DNA of 64,000 nucleotides from Mayfieldus sp038040285 (GTDB lineage Bacteria > Actinomycetota > Thermoleophilia > Solirubrobacterales > 70-9). The DNA is taken from positions 8,652 to 72,651 of the forward strand of contig JBBPIN010000009.1 of the NCBI GenBank assembly GCA_038040285.1, read 5' to 3'. Within the stretch, counting starts at the first letter, position 1; every line of letters starts with the position of its first letter. The notes under the pieces were generated by a model. It saw only the letters and a list, made by a program, of their open reading frames with translations, had not been told where the DNA came from and did not search any database. Both the position numbers and the translations under genes were made by a program. Of the stretch, positions 24,601 to 32,093 are shown piece after piece.

Positions 24601-26255
24601 GGGTCGCGGAGGGCTACGCCGCCGAGTCGATGCTCGAGAAGCTGGTCGGGGAGCGCCGCGCGGTCCTGCTGCGGGTCAGCGGGGAGGAGCGCTATGTCGC
24701 GGCCGAGGACGCGGGACTTTTCCGCGACGCGCTTGGCGTCCCGCCACCGGCGGGCTTGCCCGATTCTTTCCTCGAGGCCCCCGAGGACCCGATGGCGGCG
24801 CTGGTGCGGCGCTATGCGCGCACCCACGGCCCCTTCCCGACCGCGCAGCTCGCGAAGCGCTACGGGATCGACCCCACACCGGCTTTGCGCGAGCTGGAGC
24901 GCTCCGGCGCGCTGGTTCGCGGCGAGCTGCTGCCCGGCGGGACCGAGCGCGAGTGGTGCGATACCGAGGTGCTGCGCCGGGTGCGGCGTGCGAGCCTCGC
25001 CCACCTGCGGCGCGAGGTCGAGGCCGCCGACCAGCGCGAGCTGGCGCGATTCCTTCCCAGCTGGCAGAACGTCGACGTGCACCGTGCAGCCGGCGCCGGG
25101 CCCGATCGGCTGCGCGAGGCGCTGATCCCGCTCCAGGGGCTGTCGCTGACCCCCGCGGTCTGGGAGCGCGACGTGCTGCCGCGGCGGCTCGGCGCCTACA
25201 GCCCCTCCTGGCTCGACGAGGTGTGCACCAGTGGCGAGGTCGTCTGGATCGGCGCCGGGGCCCTGGGGCGCAGCGACGGCCGCGTGGCGATGTACTTCCG
25301 TGAGGACGTGCGGCTGGCGGGGCCGCCGCCCGCAAACGCGAAGCTGGAGAGCCCGGAGGGGGAGATACACGATGCGATCCGCACGCGGCTGGAGGCCGGC
25401 CCGAGCTTCTGGCTCGACCTGGTCGCCGAACTGGAGGCCTCGCCGCAGGAGCTGCACGAGGCGTTGTGGAACCTGGCCTGGTCAGGCGAGGTGACGAATG
25501 ACGCTTTCTCCCCGCTGCGCGCCCCGCGGCTGCGGGCCGTCCGCCCGTCGGAGTCCCGCGGTAGGCGCTTCTCGCGCCGCCGCGCCACGACCGGGCAGGC
25601 GGTGCAGGGGCGCTGGTCACTGACTGCCCCGCTGTTCGAGGGAGCGCCGCCGGCCGGCCCGCGGCTGCGCGCCCAGGCCGAGCTGATGCTGGAGCGCTAC
25701 GGAATCGTCACCCGCGAGAGCGTCCTGGCCGAGGGCGTGCCGGGCGGTTTTTCGACCCTCTACGGGGAGCTGGGCAACCTGGAGCTGCTGGGGACGGCGC
25801 GGCGCGGCTACTTCGTCGAGGGAATGGGCGGGGCCCAGTTCGCGCTGCCGGGTGCGGTGGAGAGGCTGCGGTCGCTGCCGGCGCCCGACGGCGGCTTCGT
25901 GGTCCTCGCGGCGACCGACCCCGCGAACCCCTATGGCGCGGCGCTGCCCTGGCCGAAGCTGGAGGGCTCGCGGCGCCCCGCGCGGGCCCCGGGCGCCTAC
26001 GTGCTGCTGCGCGACGGCGAGCCGCAGGCCTACGTCGAGCGCGGTGGGCGGGGGATCCTGCGGCTGCGCGAGCTGGAGGGGGAAGAGCTGGGCGAGACGA
26101 TGGCGGCGCTGGCCGATGCGGTCGCCGACGGCACGATCCCGAAGCTGGGGATCGAGCGCGTCGACGGCGAGCCCGTGATGGGTTCGGGCGCCGAAGAGGC
26201 GCTTCTCGCTGCCGGCTTCAGCCGCGGCCCGCGCAAGCTGGTCAAGTTGGCCTAG
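21684..26255 (+). CDS. lhr: large Lhr-type DEAD/DEAH-box ATP-dependent helicase
   Basis: A 1523-residue protein, the usual length of bacterial Lhr (about 1,500). Superfamily 2 motifs: Walker A APTGSGKTLAAF (near residue 56), motif Ib TTPESLYLIL, DEIH in VIVDEIHAVAQSKRG, SATQRPLERV, and in RecA domain 2 SSLELGIDMGAVD and QRIGRAGHG. The winged-helix and C-terminal regions follow. Lhr unwinds 3'-tailed RNA:DNA duplexes and is DNA-damage-inducible in mycobacteria. Between the two RecA domains lies a low-complexity insert of about 70 residues whose DNA contains a long inverted repeat (22454-22517). Start TTG 21684. Confidence 0.93.
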   Translation: MASDRNTSAKDALAPFSAPVRKWFEASFDAPTPAQAGGWPAISSGANTLICAPTGSGKTLAAFLWGIDRLAREPGRGDGTRIVYVSPLKALSYDIERNLRAPLAGIGAEISVGLRTGDTPQKERQAMRRNPPDILITTPESLYLILSSGAREMLGSVEAVIVDEIHAVAQSKRGSHLALTLERLEQLVQREDEEATLQRIGLSATQRPLERVAQFLVGPRRQCEAVDAGRSKELDLEIQVPVEDMTEPGASAPAAGGAEKPSEAPSIAGGAGASDFSATGPAAERIDPGPIEASLDPATNARSIWPAIYPELLRLVREHTSTIIFVNNRRGAERLAKRLNELALDEDPQELPATEHAGNGKPAVDEIADEDLVARAHHGSLSHEERSLVEELLKSGKLPCLVATSSLELGIDMGAVDLVIQVESPKSVTRGLQRIGRAGHGLGEVSKGRIFPKFRADLLECAVVAKRMRSGEIEETVIPQNPLDVLAQHLVSMAALDEWEVDEVERLVTSSQPFAELSREQLENVLDMLDGRYPSERFAELRPRIVWDRTAGTIRGRKGSRQLVVTNAGTIPDRGLYGVHLPDGRRVGELDEEMVYEARPGQTFLLGATTWRIEDITRDRVIVTPAPGMPGAVPFWRGDGVGRPAELGKAIGAFAREAVSADPAELASEYDLDRRAAENLVTYLREQQAATRVVPSDEAIVVERFRDEIGDWRLCVLSPFGGRVHAAWGLALSAKIRSERELEVDAIWSDDGIVIHLPDADEPPPSDLVLIEPDELEDLVVSELSGSALFGARFRENAARSLLIPRAYPGKRTPLWQQRLKSQSLLEVARDFPRFPVILETYRECLRDVLDLPALDELLRNLHSRRLTLVEVETQTASPFASSLLFDYVATYMYEGDTPNAERRAAALALDRELLRELLGQEELRELIDPEALDEVGAQIQHRTEAGQARDRDALQQVLRDLGDLTLDECEQRVAEGYAAESMLEKLVGERRAVLLRVSGEERYVAAEDAGLFRDALGVPPPAGLPDSFLEAPEDPMAALVRRYARTHGPFPTAQLAKRYGIDPTPALRELERSGALVRGELLPGGTEREWCDTEVLRRVRRASLAHLRREVEAADQRELARFLPSWQNVDVHRAAGAGPDRLREALIPLQGLSLTPAVWERDVLPRRLGAYSPSWLDEVCTSGEVVWIGAGALGRSDGRVAMYFREDVRLAGPPPANAKLESPEGEIHDAIRTRLEAGPSFWLDLVAELEASPQELHEALWNLAWSGEVTNDAFSPLRAPRLRAVRPSESRGRRFSRRRATTGQAVQGRWSLTAPLFEGAPPAGPRLRAQAELMLERYGIVTRESVLAEGVPGGFSTLYGELGNLELLGTARRGYFVEGMGGAQFALPGAVERLRSLPAPDGGFVVLAATDPANPYGAALPWPKLEGSRRPARAPGAYVLLRDGEPQAYVERGGRGILRLRELEGEELGETMAALADAVADGTIPKLGIERVDGEPVMGSGAEEALLAAGFSRGPRKLVKLA
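22454..22517. repeat. inverted repeat inside lhr coding sequence
   Basis: The left arm (22454-22477) begins CGCCGAAAAA and ends CGGAGGCCCC. The right arm (22497-22517) is its reverse complement apart from a 3-nt difference in length between the two blocks. The element stays in frame and encodes part of the Ala/Gly/Ser/Pro-rich insert between the helicase RecA domains, like a palindromic element that inserted into a gene. Confidence 0.75.
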
Positions 26256-26258
26256 CCC

Positions 26259-27416
26259 TCAGGCGAAGGTGACCGTGACCACGGCGTGGTTGTAGTCACC
26301 CTGTGTGCCCCGGGTCCTCGCCACCTCGCCGTCGGTGTAGAGGCCCGCAAGGGGGGGTGGCTCTCCAAACGACTCGGTGATCGCCTTGACCTCCTGGGCC
26401 TGCCCGTGACCGAGCACGCGGCGGCGCCCGGCGCAGTCGAACACCAGCGCCGCCTCGGGCTGGTGATCACCAAGCGACTCGACCGATGAGGTGACCGAGT
26501 CCCAGCCCGAGCGGAGCAGCTCGTCGAGGCTGAGGACGGTGAACTCGATCGCGGTGCCGGCGGGTATGTGGGTGGCGCAGAGGAGACCCCTCTCGTGCGA
26601 GCGACCGAGGATGTGACGCAGGCGCCGGTTGCCGTGCGCCTCCGGCTGGGCGAGCGGATGCGTGATCGCCATCGCCTCAAACGCCTCGTCGCTCATTTGC
26701 CCTCTGCCGCCGACGCGCTCCAGGTAGACCTCCTCGGCGGGGCGACCGTCGATCTCGGCGATCAGCTGGCTCTCGGACCTGGTCACGATCGAGGGCTCGC
26801 CGACGACGCTGCACGAGTGAGCGTTGCCGACCCCGATTGGCTGCTCGGAGCGCAGGGCCACCCCAACCACCCCGTCCGTGAGCGCCTCGCCGTGCGCGTA
26901 CTGAGCCGGGTCGGCCCCACTGGCGGCGCCACCCGCCATCGGAACTTCGGGCCCGGACACCTCGTAGGCGCCGGCGATCGCGTCGGCGAGGTCGCCGGCG
27001 CGAGTGTCGACGAAGAGCATCAGCAGACCGGCCTGGTCGGAGAGTTGCTCAAGCGCGTCGCGGGCAGCGTCGTGCCCAGCGGCGCGGAAGTCTTTCGATT
27101 CGTTGCCCCCGACTCCGATCCCGCACTCGATCGCCTTGTCGAAGGCGACCGCGACACAGCCGTCCTCAATCGGTTCGTTGGCGGCGAAGACCCCGTCGCC
27201 CGTCATCCCGACCGAGGGCGCGCCGCGGCTTGCGTCGACCAGCTGCGCCGCCACTCGCCGGGCGTCGTCCAGCTTCGACGTGAAGGCGACCAGCAACCCG
27301 AGCTCGCTGTCGAGCGAGTCGACCGCCGCGCCGCATGCCGCTGCGACGGCATCGGCGCCGCTGGCGCTCGCGCTGCTGGCTGAGCGAGACGAGGTGGGCG
27401 CGATCTGTATCGCCAT
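26259..27416 (-). CDS. FIST N- and C-domain sensory protein
   Basis: A 385-residue protein with the FIST_N domain (LGLLVAFTSKLDDARRVAAQL, GMTGDGVFAANEPIEDG, LLMLFVDTRAGD, MAGGAASGADP) and the FIST_C domain (HPLAQPEAHGNRRLRHI, ALVFDCAGRRRVLG, LAGLYTDGEVA, NHAVVTVTF). FIST domains are predicted small-ligand sensors, often linked to chemotaxis or signalling. Here the protein stands alone, divergent from a Crp/Fnr regulator, which suggests a link with it. I chose ATG 27416 because the conserved protein begins there. Confidence 0.85.
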   Translation of the reverse strand: MAIQIAPTSSRSASSASASGADAVAAACGAAVDSLDSELGLLVAFTSKLDDARRVAAQLVDASRGAPSVGMTGDGVFAANEPIEDGCVAVAFDKAIECGIGVGGNESKDFRAAGHDAARDALEQLSDQAGLLMLFVDTRAGDLADAIAGAYEVSGPEVPMAGGAASGADPAQYAHGEALTDGVVGVALRSEQPIGVGNAHSCSVVGEPSIVTRSESQLIAEIDGRPAEEVYLERVGGRGQMSDEAFEAMAITHPLAQPEAHGNRRLRHILGRSHERGLLCATHIPAGTAIEFTVLSLDELLRSGWDSVTSSVESLGDHQPEAALVFDCAGRRRVLGHGQAQEVKAITESFGEPPPLAGLYTDGEVARTRGTQGDYNHAVVTVTFA

Positions 27417-27494
27417 CGAAGGACCATCGGATGGCAACAGGCCGAGGCTTGATGATTGGCACGAAAATCGACGCACGTCCAGGCGTGCATCGGA

Positions 27495-27522
27495 ATGCCC
27501 GTGCGGGCATATGGCCCATAAT
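27495..27522 (+). promoter_or_regulatory. palindrome and -10-like element before the Crp/Fnr gene
   Basis: The perfect palindrome ATGCCCG-TG-CGGGCAT (27495-27510) is followed by CATAAT (27517-27522), 7 nt before the GTG start at 27530. This spacing would make the transcript essentially leaderless. The palindrome covers the -35 region and could be an operator, possibly for the regulator itself. Confidence 0.45.
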
Positions 27523-27529
27523 CAGATTC

Positions 27530-28222
27530 GTGGCCGTACAGGAGGAGAGCGCCGTCGATCTGCTCGGCCGGGTGCCGCTCTTTGCCGAGCTCGAGCACGA
27601 CGAGCTGGATCGCTTCTCGCGGGTTGCGGTGCCGCGCTCGTTCCCCAGCGGGACCCGGGTCTTTCACGAAGGAGACCAATCCGACGCCTGCTACATCGTC
27701 CGCAGCGGCAGCTTTCGGGTCACCCGCGAGCATCCCGACGGACGAGCGATAACGCTCGCCAACCTGGGCCCGGGCGACATCTTCGGCGAGCTGGCGATGC
27801 TCGACGGCGAGGTTCGCTCGGCGAGTGTCGAGGCGCTCGACGACGGTGAGCTGCTGGCCTTGCCGGGTGCCGACGTTCGCGCCCTGCTCTCCCGCCACCC
27901 CGAGATCACCGTGAAGCTCGTCGCCGCTCTGGTGCGCAGGCTGCGGCAGGCGAACGAGCGGATCTCGCGCCAGTCGTTCCAGACTGTTCCGAGCCGCGTC
28001 GCCGGCGTGCTCTCGCAACTGGTCGCCGAGGAGGCGCCGCTGCAGGACGCCGAAGGGGTCACGATCCGCATGAACCAGGTTGACCTTGCCCAGCTCGCCG
28101 GCACCTCCCGCGAAAGCGTCAGCCGCTTTCTGGCTGATCTCGAGCGAGCCGGCGTCGTCCGCTGCGGCCGCGGCCGGGTGACCGTCCTCGACCCCCTGAA
28201 ACTGCGCAACTACATCTTCTGA
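27530..28222 (+). CDS. Crp/Fnr family transcriptional regulator
   Basis: A 230-residue regulator. The cyclic-nucleotide-binding fold spans residues 12-130 (FHEGDQSDACYIVRSGSFRVTR, LGPGDIFGELAMLDGEVRSASVEAL). A linker helix follows, then a winged-helix domain with recognition-helix region MNQVDLAQLAGTSRESVSRFLADLERAG. The phosphate-binding cassette FGELAML-RSASV is like that of cAMP-binding members. No Fnr-type cysteine cluster is visible, so oxygen sensing is unlikely. GTG 27530 matches the leaderless promoter geometry. It is followed by pcm with almost no gap. Confidence 0.9.
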   Translation: MAVQEESAVDLLGRVPLFAELEHDELDRFSRVAVPRSFPSGTRVFHEGDQSDACYIVRSGSFRVTREHPDGRAITLANLGPGDIFGELAMLDGEVRSASVEALDDGELLALPGADVRALLSRHPEITVKLVAALVRRLRQANERISRQSFQTVPSRVAGVLSQLVAEEAPLQDAEGVTIRMNQVDLAQLAGTSRESVSRFLADLERAGVVRCGRGRVTVLDPLKLRNYIF

Positions 28223-28260
28223 ACGCCGCCAAGGAAAGCTTCGACTCCCAGCGTGCCGGC

Positions 28261-28875
28261 ATGGTCGAGCGCCAGCTGCGCCGCCGGGGCATCGACGACG
28301 AGCGGGTCCTGGCGGCGATGCACGAGGTCCCTCGCGAGTTCTTCGTCCCCGAGGCCCAGCGGCGGCGCGCCTACGCGGACTCGGCGCTGCCGATCGGAAG
28401 CGGCCAGACGATCTCCCAACCTTGGATCGTGGCGGCGATCTGCCAGGCGCTGGACCTGCACGGCGCCGAGCGGGTCCTCGAGATTGGGACCGGCTCCGGC
28501 TACTCGGCCGCGGTGCTGGCCCGGCTCGCCGCCGAGGTGGTGACGATCGAGCGCCATGAGGAGCTCGCGCAGGAGGCCGCCGCGCGGTTGCGGGAGCTCG
28601 GAGTCGCGAACGTCGAGGTGGTGATCGGAGACGGCAGCCGCGGCCTGCCGGAGCGGGCGCCGTTCGAGGCGATCGCCGTCCACGCGACGGCCCCCGAACC
28701 ACCGATCAGCCTGATCGAGCAGCTGGCTCCCGACGGCCGGCTGGTCGTGCCGATCGCCTCGCGGAGCGCAGACATGCTGACCCAGTACCGACGCCGCGAC
28801 GACGAAATCGTCACCAACGTGATCGGCCCCTGCCGCTTCGTCCCGCTGATCGGCGAGGAGGGGTTCAACGCCTAG
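28261..28875 (+). CDS. pcm: protein-L-isoaspartate O-methyltransferase
   Basis: A 204-residue repair methyltransferase. It has the PCMT signatures REFFVPEAQRRRAYADSALPIG and GSGQTISQPWIVA, SAM motif I VLEIGTGSGYSAAVLA, and the acidic loop TIERHEEL. It methylates isoaspartyl residues in damaged proteins in the cytosol. ATG 28261 is the first normal start; the in-frame extension upstream offers only CTG near the crp stop. Probably co-transcribed with the regulator. It converges on the RTX gene. Confidence 0.92.
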   Translation: MVERQLRRRGIDDERVLAAMHEVPREFFVPEAQRRRAYADSALPIGSGQTISQPWIVAAICQALDLHGAERVLEIGTGSGYSAAVLARLAAEVVTIERHEELAQEAAARLRELGVANVEVVIGDGSRGLPERAPFEAIAVHATAPEPPISLIEQLAPDGRLVVPIASRSADMLTQYRRRDDEIVTNVIGPCRFVPLIGEEGFNA

Positions 28876-29159
28876 CAGGAGGCCGTGTGGTTGTGTCCCG
28901 CGCCTCCGTTGCAGACGTCATTGCCCGGACCGCCATCCAGGTCGTCGGCCCCGCCCTTGCCGATCAGCGTGTCGTTGCCACCCCTGCCGACCAGCGCGTT
29001 GGCATGACCGTTGCCGATCAGCGTGTCGGCCAGCCCAGAGCCCTCGAGGTTCTCGACGCTGCTGGCGATCCGCCCGACCGCACAGATGTTGGTGCCGGGA
29101 CTCGTGATCACCCCACCGATCCGTGCGCTGACTCCGCTGCGATCGGGGTCAAAGCCCAC
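28872..29159 (-). pseudogene. C-terminal fragment of the RTX protein (after frameshift)
   Basis: This 95-codon frame continues the RTX protein encoded upstream. It contains further calcium-binding nonapeptides (GRGGNDTLIGKGGADDLDGG, GGPGNDVC) and ends HNHTASC. It is out of frame with the main part because of the C8 run at 29174-29181; removing one base joins them through GERVTGGAGKDK. It is probably not translated alone. Confidence 0.65.
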
Positions 29160-29166
29160 CTTGTCC

Positions 29167-30609
29167 TTACCGGCCCCCCCCGGTTACCCGCTCGCCCTCG
29201 CAAGCAAAGTCAACGACCATCAGATCGTCGCCGGGTCCGCCGCTGAGCAGGTCTGCGCCGCTGTCGCTCTGCAAGCTGTCATCACCGCCTCCGCCGTCGA
29301 GCGTGTCCTGGCCGCTCTCACCTCCCTGGATGAAGTCGTCTTCGGGCCCACCGTTGAGGACGTCGTTGCCGTCACCACCATCCAGATACGCCGCCAACGT
29401 GCGCGGCGCGCTCGCATCGATGCTGACCGAGTCGCCGCCGCCCCCGCCGTTCAGGGTCAGGCTGTCGATTCCCGAAATTGAGCTGGAGACACAGGTGGCG
29501 GTGGTCGCACTGGGATCCAGCGCACACCCGGTGCCCGCTGGCGTCAGGGTCGAGGCGTCGGTGGTCAGCCCGGCCGGGTCGCTGACGGTGAAGACCGATC
29601 CCGAAGAGGAGACCTCGATCTGATCGCCGGCGACCCCGCCGACCACATAGACGGTCGAAAAGCCGTCCAGCGCGCTTCCCACGCCCACATAGGTCGCGTT
29701 TGGCGCTGGCTGCGAGCTGCGATTGCAGATGGAGCCCTGCGAAAAGTTGCTGCACTTGTTGGACCCGGGGCCGCCGTCAACCTGGTTGGTGCCCCCACCG
29801 CCGTCGATCGTGTCGTTGCCGAGACCCGCGTCGATTCGGTTGTCCAGCCCGTCGTCGACGATCTTGTCGTCGAAGGGCGAGCCGATCACGTCCTGGACGT
29901 TGCTGAGCATATCCGTGCCGTGGGTCTTTCCAACGCCGAAGCCAGCTCCATAGGCGATGCCATTTGGCAAATCGACGTAAACGCCGTTGAAGCCAAGCCC
30001 ATCGGCGCCAGGAGGACTGTCGGTGGCGAAGGAGGCGATGTCGTGGCTGCCCCCGCCGCCGTCCATGTGGTCGAAGCCTTCGTCTCCGCGAACGACGTCA
30101 AAGTCGCCCGGCCCGCCGTTCACTTGGTCTGCGCCGAGCCCGCCGTAGACATGATCGGCGTTGCCCAATCCCCCGTCCAGCGGGTCATCTCCAGGTCCGC
30201 CATAGAGGACGTCTCCATCACCCGAACCGCCCGCGATCCCATCGTTCCCGGCACCGCCAAGCAACCGATCGGTGCCGTCATCGCCCTTGATGTGGTCGGT
30301 GCCGGTGCCTCCGAGGATCGTGTCATCGCCAATCTCACCCGAGAGGAAGTCGGTCCCTTTCCCGCCTTCGATCAGGTCGTTGCCGGGGCCGCCGTGAAGC
30401 AGGTCGGTGCCCTGTTGGCCGAAGATCTGGTCGTCGCCGTCCTCACCGTAGATGCGGTCGATCCCCCTGCCGCCGGTGATCGTGTCGTTGCCCGGGCCAG
30501 CGCAGATGATGTCGCTTCCGCCCAGCCCGAGGATGCGGTCGTCGCCGGCGCCGGCGTCGATGACGTCGCGGTGTTTGCTCACAAGCCTGTCGTTCCCGGG
30601 CTTCCCCAC
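29167..30609 (-). CDS. secreted RTX calcium-binding repeat protein (main part)
   Basis: 480 codons dominated by GGxGxDxL-type nonapeptides (GGPGNDLIEGGKGTD, GGTGTDHIKGDDGTD, GGAGNDGIAGG), which form calcium-bound parallel beta-rolls. A central stretch without repeats (about residues 200-400) contains a beta-rich domain (TYVGVGSALDGFSTVYVVGG). It starts within TCAGRKATLVGKPGNDRL, a typical mature N-terminus of actinobacterial RTX proteins. A matching signal peptide (ATG at 30737, hydrophobic core RFALLTGIAVSLW, ASA end) lies just upstream in another frame. The full gene is therefore probably 28872-30737 with two single-base shifts. It may be a surface adhesin or matrix protein. Confidence 0.75.
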   Translation of the reverse strand: MGKPGNDRLVSKHRDVIDAGAGDDRILGLGGSDIICAGPGNDTITGGRGIDRIYGEDGDDQIFGQQGTDLLHGGPGNDLIEGGKGTDFLSGEIGDDTILGGTGTDHIKGDDGTDRLLGGAGNDGIAGGSGDGDVLYGGPGDDPLDGGLGNADHVYGGLGADQVNGGPGDFDVVRGDEGFDHMDGGGGSHDIASFATDSPPGADGLGFNGVYVDLPNGIAYGAGFGVGKTHGTDMLSNVQDVIGSPFDDKIVDDGLDNRIDAGLGNDTIDGGGGTNQVDGGPGSNKCSNFSQGSICNRSSQPAPNATYVGVGSALDGFSTVYVVGGVAGDQIEVSSSGSVFTVSDPAGLTTDASTLTPAGTGCALDPSATTATCVSSSISGIDSLTLNGGGGGDSVSIDASAPRTLAAYLDGGDGNDVLNGGPEDDFIQGGESGQDTLDGGGGDDSLQSDSGADLLSGGPGDDLMVVDFACEGERVTGGGR

Positions 30610-30720
30610 CAGAGTTGCCTTGCGCCCGGCGCAGGTCTCGCCGCCGACGCCGGTGCGGCCGCCCAGAGCGACACAGCGATCCCGGTCAGCAGGGCGAATC
30701 TCAGATACGCTCGCGGCGCG

Positions 30721-31128
30721 ATGAGGAGCGGTGGCATCTACGTTCTCAACTTCTATTCGGCAGTTTTCGTGGACCAGCTCAAGCGTGGCCGCAAGACAGC
30801 AACAATTCGGCTAGGCGATAAGAGCGGCAAGTACGAGCGTGGCCAGGTGGTCTGGGTAACGGTCGGCTTCAGGCACAGCCCGCGCGAGAAGATCTTTGCC
30901 GCGGTGATCGACGACGTCGAGATCAAAAAGGTCGCCGACGTCTCCCCGCGCGACATCGAGCACGACAACCCCGAGTTCCGGCGCCTCGACGAGACCACCA
31001 ACTTCCTCGAGCAGATCTACGGCCGGCCTGTGGGCATGGAGGACGTGGTCACGGTGATCCGCTTCTCGCAGATCGTCGAACCACCCGGTAGCCACTTCGG
31101 CAACGGCGAGACTCCGTCGCGCAACTGA
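30721..31128 (+). CDS. ASCH domain protein
   Basis: A 135-residue protein with the ASCH (PUA-like) beta-barrel pattern: LNFYSAVFVDQLKRGRKTATIRLGD, then WVTVGFRH and IDDVEIKKVADVS. ASCH proteins are predicted RNA-binding or nucleoside-modifying factors, and some act as amidohydrolases on modified cytidine. The ATG at 30721 is close to the first conserved residue. It overlaps by 17 bp, head to head, the likely signal-peptide start of the RTX gene. Confidence 0.8.
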   Translation: MRSGGIYVLNFYSAVFVDQLKRGRKTATIRLGDKSGKYERGQVVWVTVGFRHSPREKIFAAVIDDVEIKKVADVSPRDIEHDNPEFRRLDETTNFLEQIYGRPVGMEDVVTVIRFSQIVEPPGSHFGNGETPSRN

Positions 31129-31147
31129 GACCAGGCGCCACCCACGG

Positions 31148-31618
31148 ATGGCCGAGTACCGATTCCTCACAACCTGGCTGCTCGATGCTCCGCGCGAGCG
31201 GGTCTGGGAGGCGATCCACGACCAGAAGGCATGGCCGAGCTGGTGGCGAGGGGTCGAGGACGTGGTCGAGCTGGAGCCCGGCGAGGCGGACGGGCTCGGC
31301 TCCTTCTCGCGACTTACCTGGCGCAGCTTCCTTCCTTACGACCTCGTGTTCGAGGCGCGGACGACGCGAGTCGAGCGACCCCACCTGATCGAAGGTCAGG
31401 TCGATGACGAGCTGGCAGGCATCGGTCGCTGGCGCCTCTATGAGGACGACGCCACCGCGGTGCTCTACGAATGGAACGTGCGCACGACCAGGGCCTGGAT
31501 GAACCTGCTTGCCCCGATCACCCGTCCGATCTTTGCCTGGAACCACGATTGGGTGATGGCGCGGGGCGGCGAGGGGATCGCAAAGCTGCTCGGTTGCGAG
31601 CTGTTGGCGGGCGGCTGA
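31148..31618 (+). CDS. SRPBCC family protein
   Basis: A 156-residue START/Bet v1-like domain: DAPRERVWEAIHDQKAWPSWWRGVEDVVEL at the N-terminus and a C-terminal amphipathic helix (RPIFAWNHDWVMARGGEGIAKLL). It has the polyketide-cyclase/dehydrase-like pattern for lipid or hydrophobic-ligand binding; the ligand is unknown. It follows the ASCH gene by 19 nt on the same strand, so they may be co-transcribed. An inverted repeat follows the stop codon. Confidence 0.82.
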   Translation: MAEYRFLTTWLLDAPRERVWEAIHDQKAWPSWWRGVEDVVELEPGEADGLGSFSRLTWRSFLPYDLVFEARTTRVERPHLIEGQVDDELAGIGRWRLYEDDATAVLYEWNVRTTRAWMNLLAPITRPIFAWNHDWVMARGGEGIAKLLGCELLAGG

Positions 31619-31620
31619 GA

Positions 31621-31643
31621 ATCTAAGCCTCCAACGCTTAGAT
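31621..31643 (+). terminator. inverted repeat after SRPBCC gene
   Basis: ATCTAAGC (31621-31628) and GCTTAGAT (31636-31643) form a perfect 8-bp stem with a 7-nt loop, 3 nt after the stop codon and just upstream of the groES promoter. The T tract after it is weak, so termination is only probable. Confidence 0.45.
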
Positions 31644-31648
31644 GTCCC

Positions 31649-31677
31649 TTGACCATCCTGCCTGAATTACCTATTCT
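31649..31677 (+). promoter_or_regulatory. groESL promoter
   Basis: -35 TTGACC (31649-31654), 17-nt spacer, -10 TATTCT (31672-31677). The CIRCE operator begins 11 nt downstream, where HrcA binding would block initiation. Confidence 0.75.
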
Positions 31678-31687
31678 TCAGACACCC

Positions 31688-31714
31688 TTGGCACTCTCGT
31701 CTATAGAGTGCCAG
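31688..31714 (+). promoter_or_regulatory. CIRCE operator (HrcA binding site)
   Basis: TTGGCACTC-N9-GAGTGCCAG, differing from the CIRCE consensus TTAGCACTC-N9-GAGTGCTAA only at the third and outer positions, with a perfect inner 7-bp inverted repeat. CIRCE is the established operator of the heat-shock repressor HrcA. The hrcA gene is not in this window. Confidence 0.9.
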
Positions 31715-31761
31715 CGAATCATTCCCCAGTTTGGCAATTCGAAGAGACGGAGGTAGCACGG

Positions 31762-32049
31762 ATGAAGCTGAAGCCCCTCGGCGACCGGCTGATCGTCAAG
31801 CCGGTAGAGGAGGAGGAGACGACTTCCAGCGGCATCGTCCTTCCCGACACGGCCAAGGAGAAGCCCCAGAAGGGCAAGGTCATGGCGGTCGGAGACGGCG
31901 AGATCAAGGAGGACGGCAGCCGCCGTCCGCTCGACGTCAGCGAGGGTGACGAGGTGCTCTATTCGAAGTACGGGGGCACCGAGATCACCGTCGAGGACGA
32001 CGAGGTGCTGGTCCTGCGCGAGTCAGACGTGCTCGCGAAGGTCGAGTAG
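31762..32049 (+). CDS. groS: co-chaperonin GroES
   Basis: A 95-residue 10-kDa chaperonin. It has MKLKPLGDRLIVKPVEEEETTSSGIVLPD with the mobile-loop region, AVGDGEI, and the terminal GDEVLYSKYGGTEI...VLRESDVLA. It forms the heptameric lid of GroEL. I chose ATG 31762, preceded by GGAGGT; the frame is open farther upstream through the promoter region but that is not coding. First gene of the CIRCE-controlled groESL operon. Confidence 0.96.
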   Translation: MKLKPLGDRLIVKPVEEEETTSSGIVLPDTAKEKPQKGKVMAVGDGEIKEDGSRRPLDVSEGDEVLYSKYGGTEITVEDDEVLVLRESDVLAKVE

Positions 32050-32093
32050 ATCCAAGACTTGGAACTTAGAAGGACAAGGAGGAACACAAACAG

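Noticed and set aside
29920..30720. Plus-strand open frame running into the ASCH gene
   Set aside because: The part before 30721 is antisense to the RTX repeats and has RTX-mirror composition; the ASCH domain starts just after the ATG at 30721.
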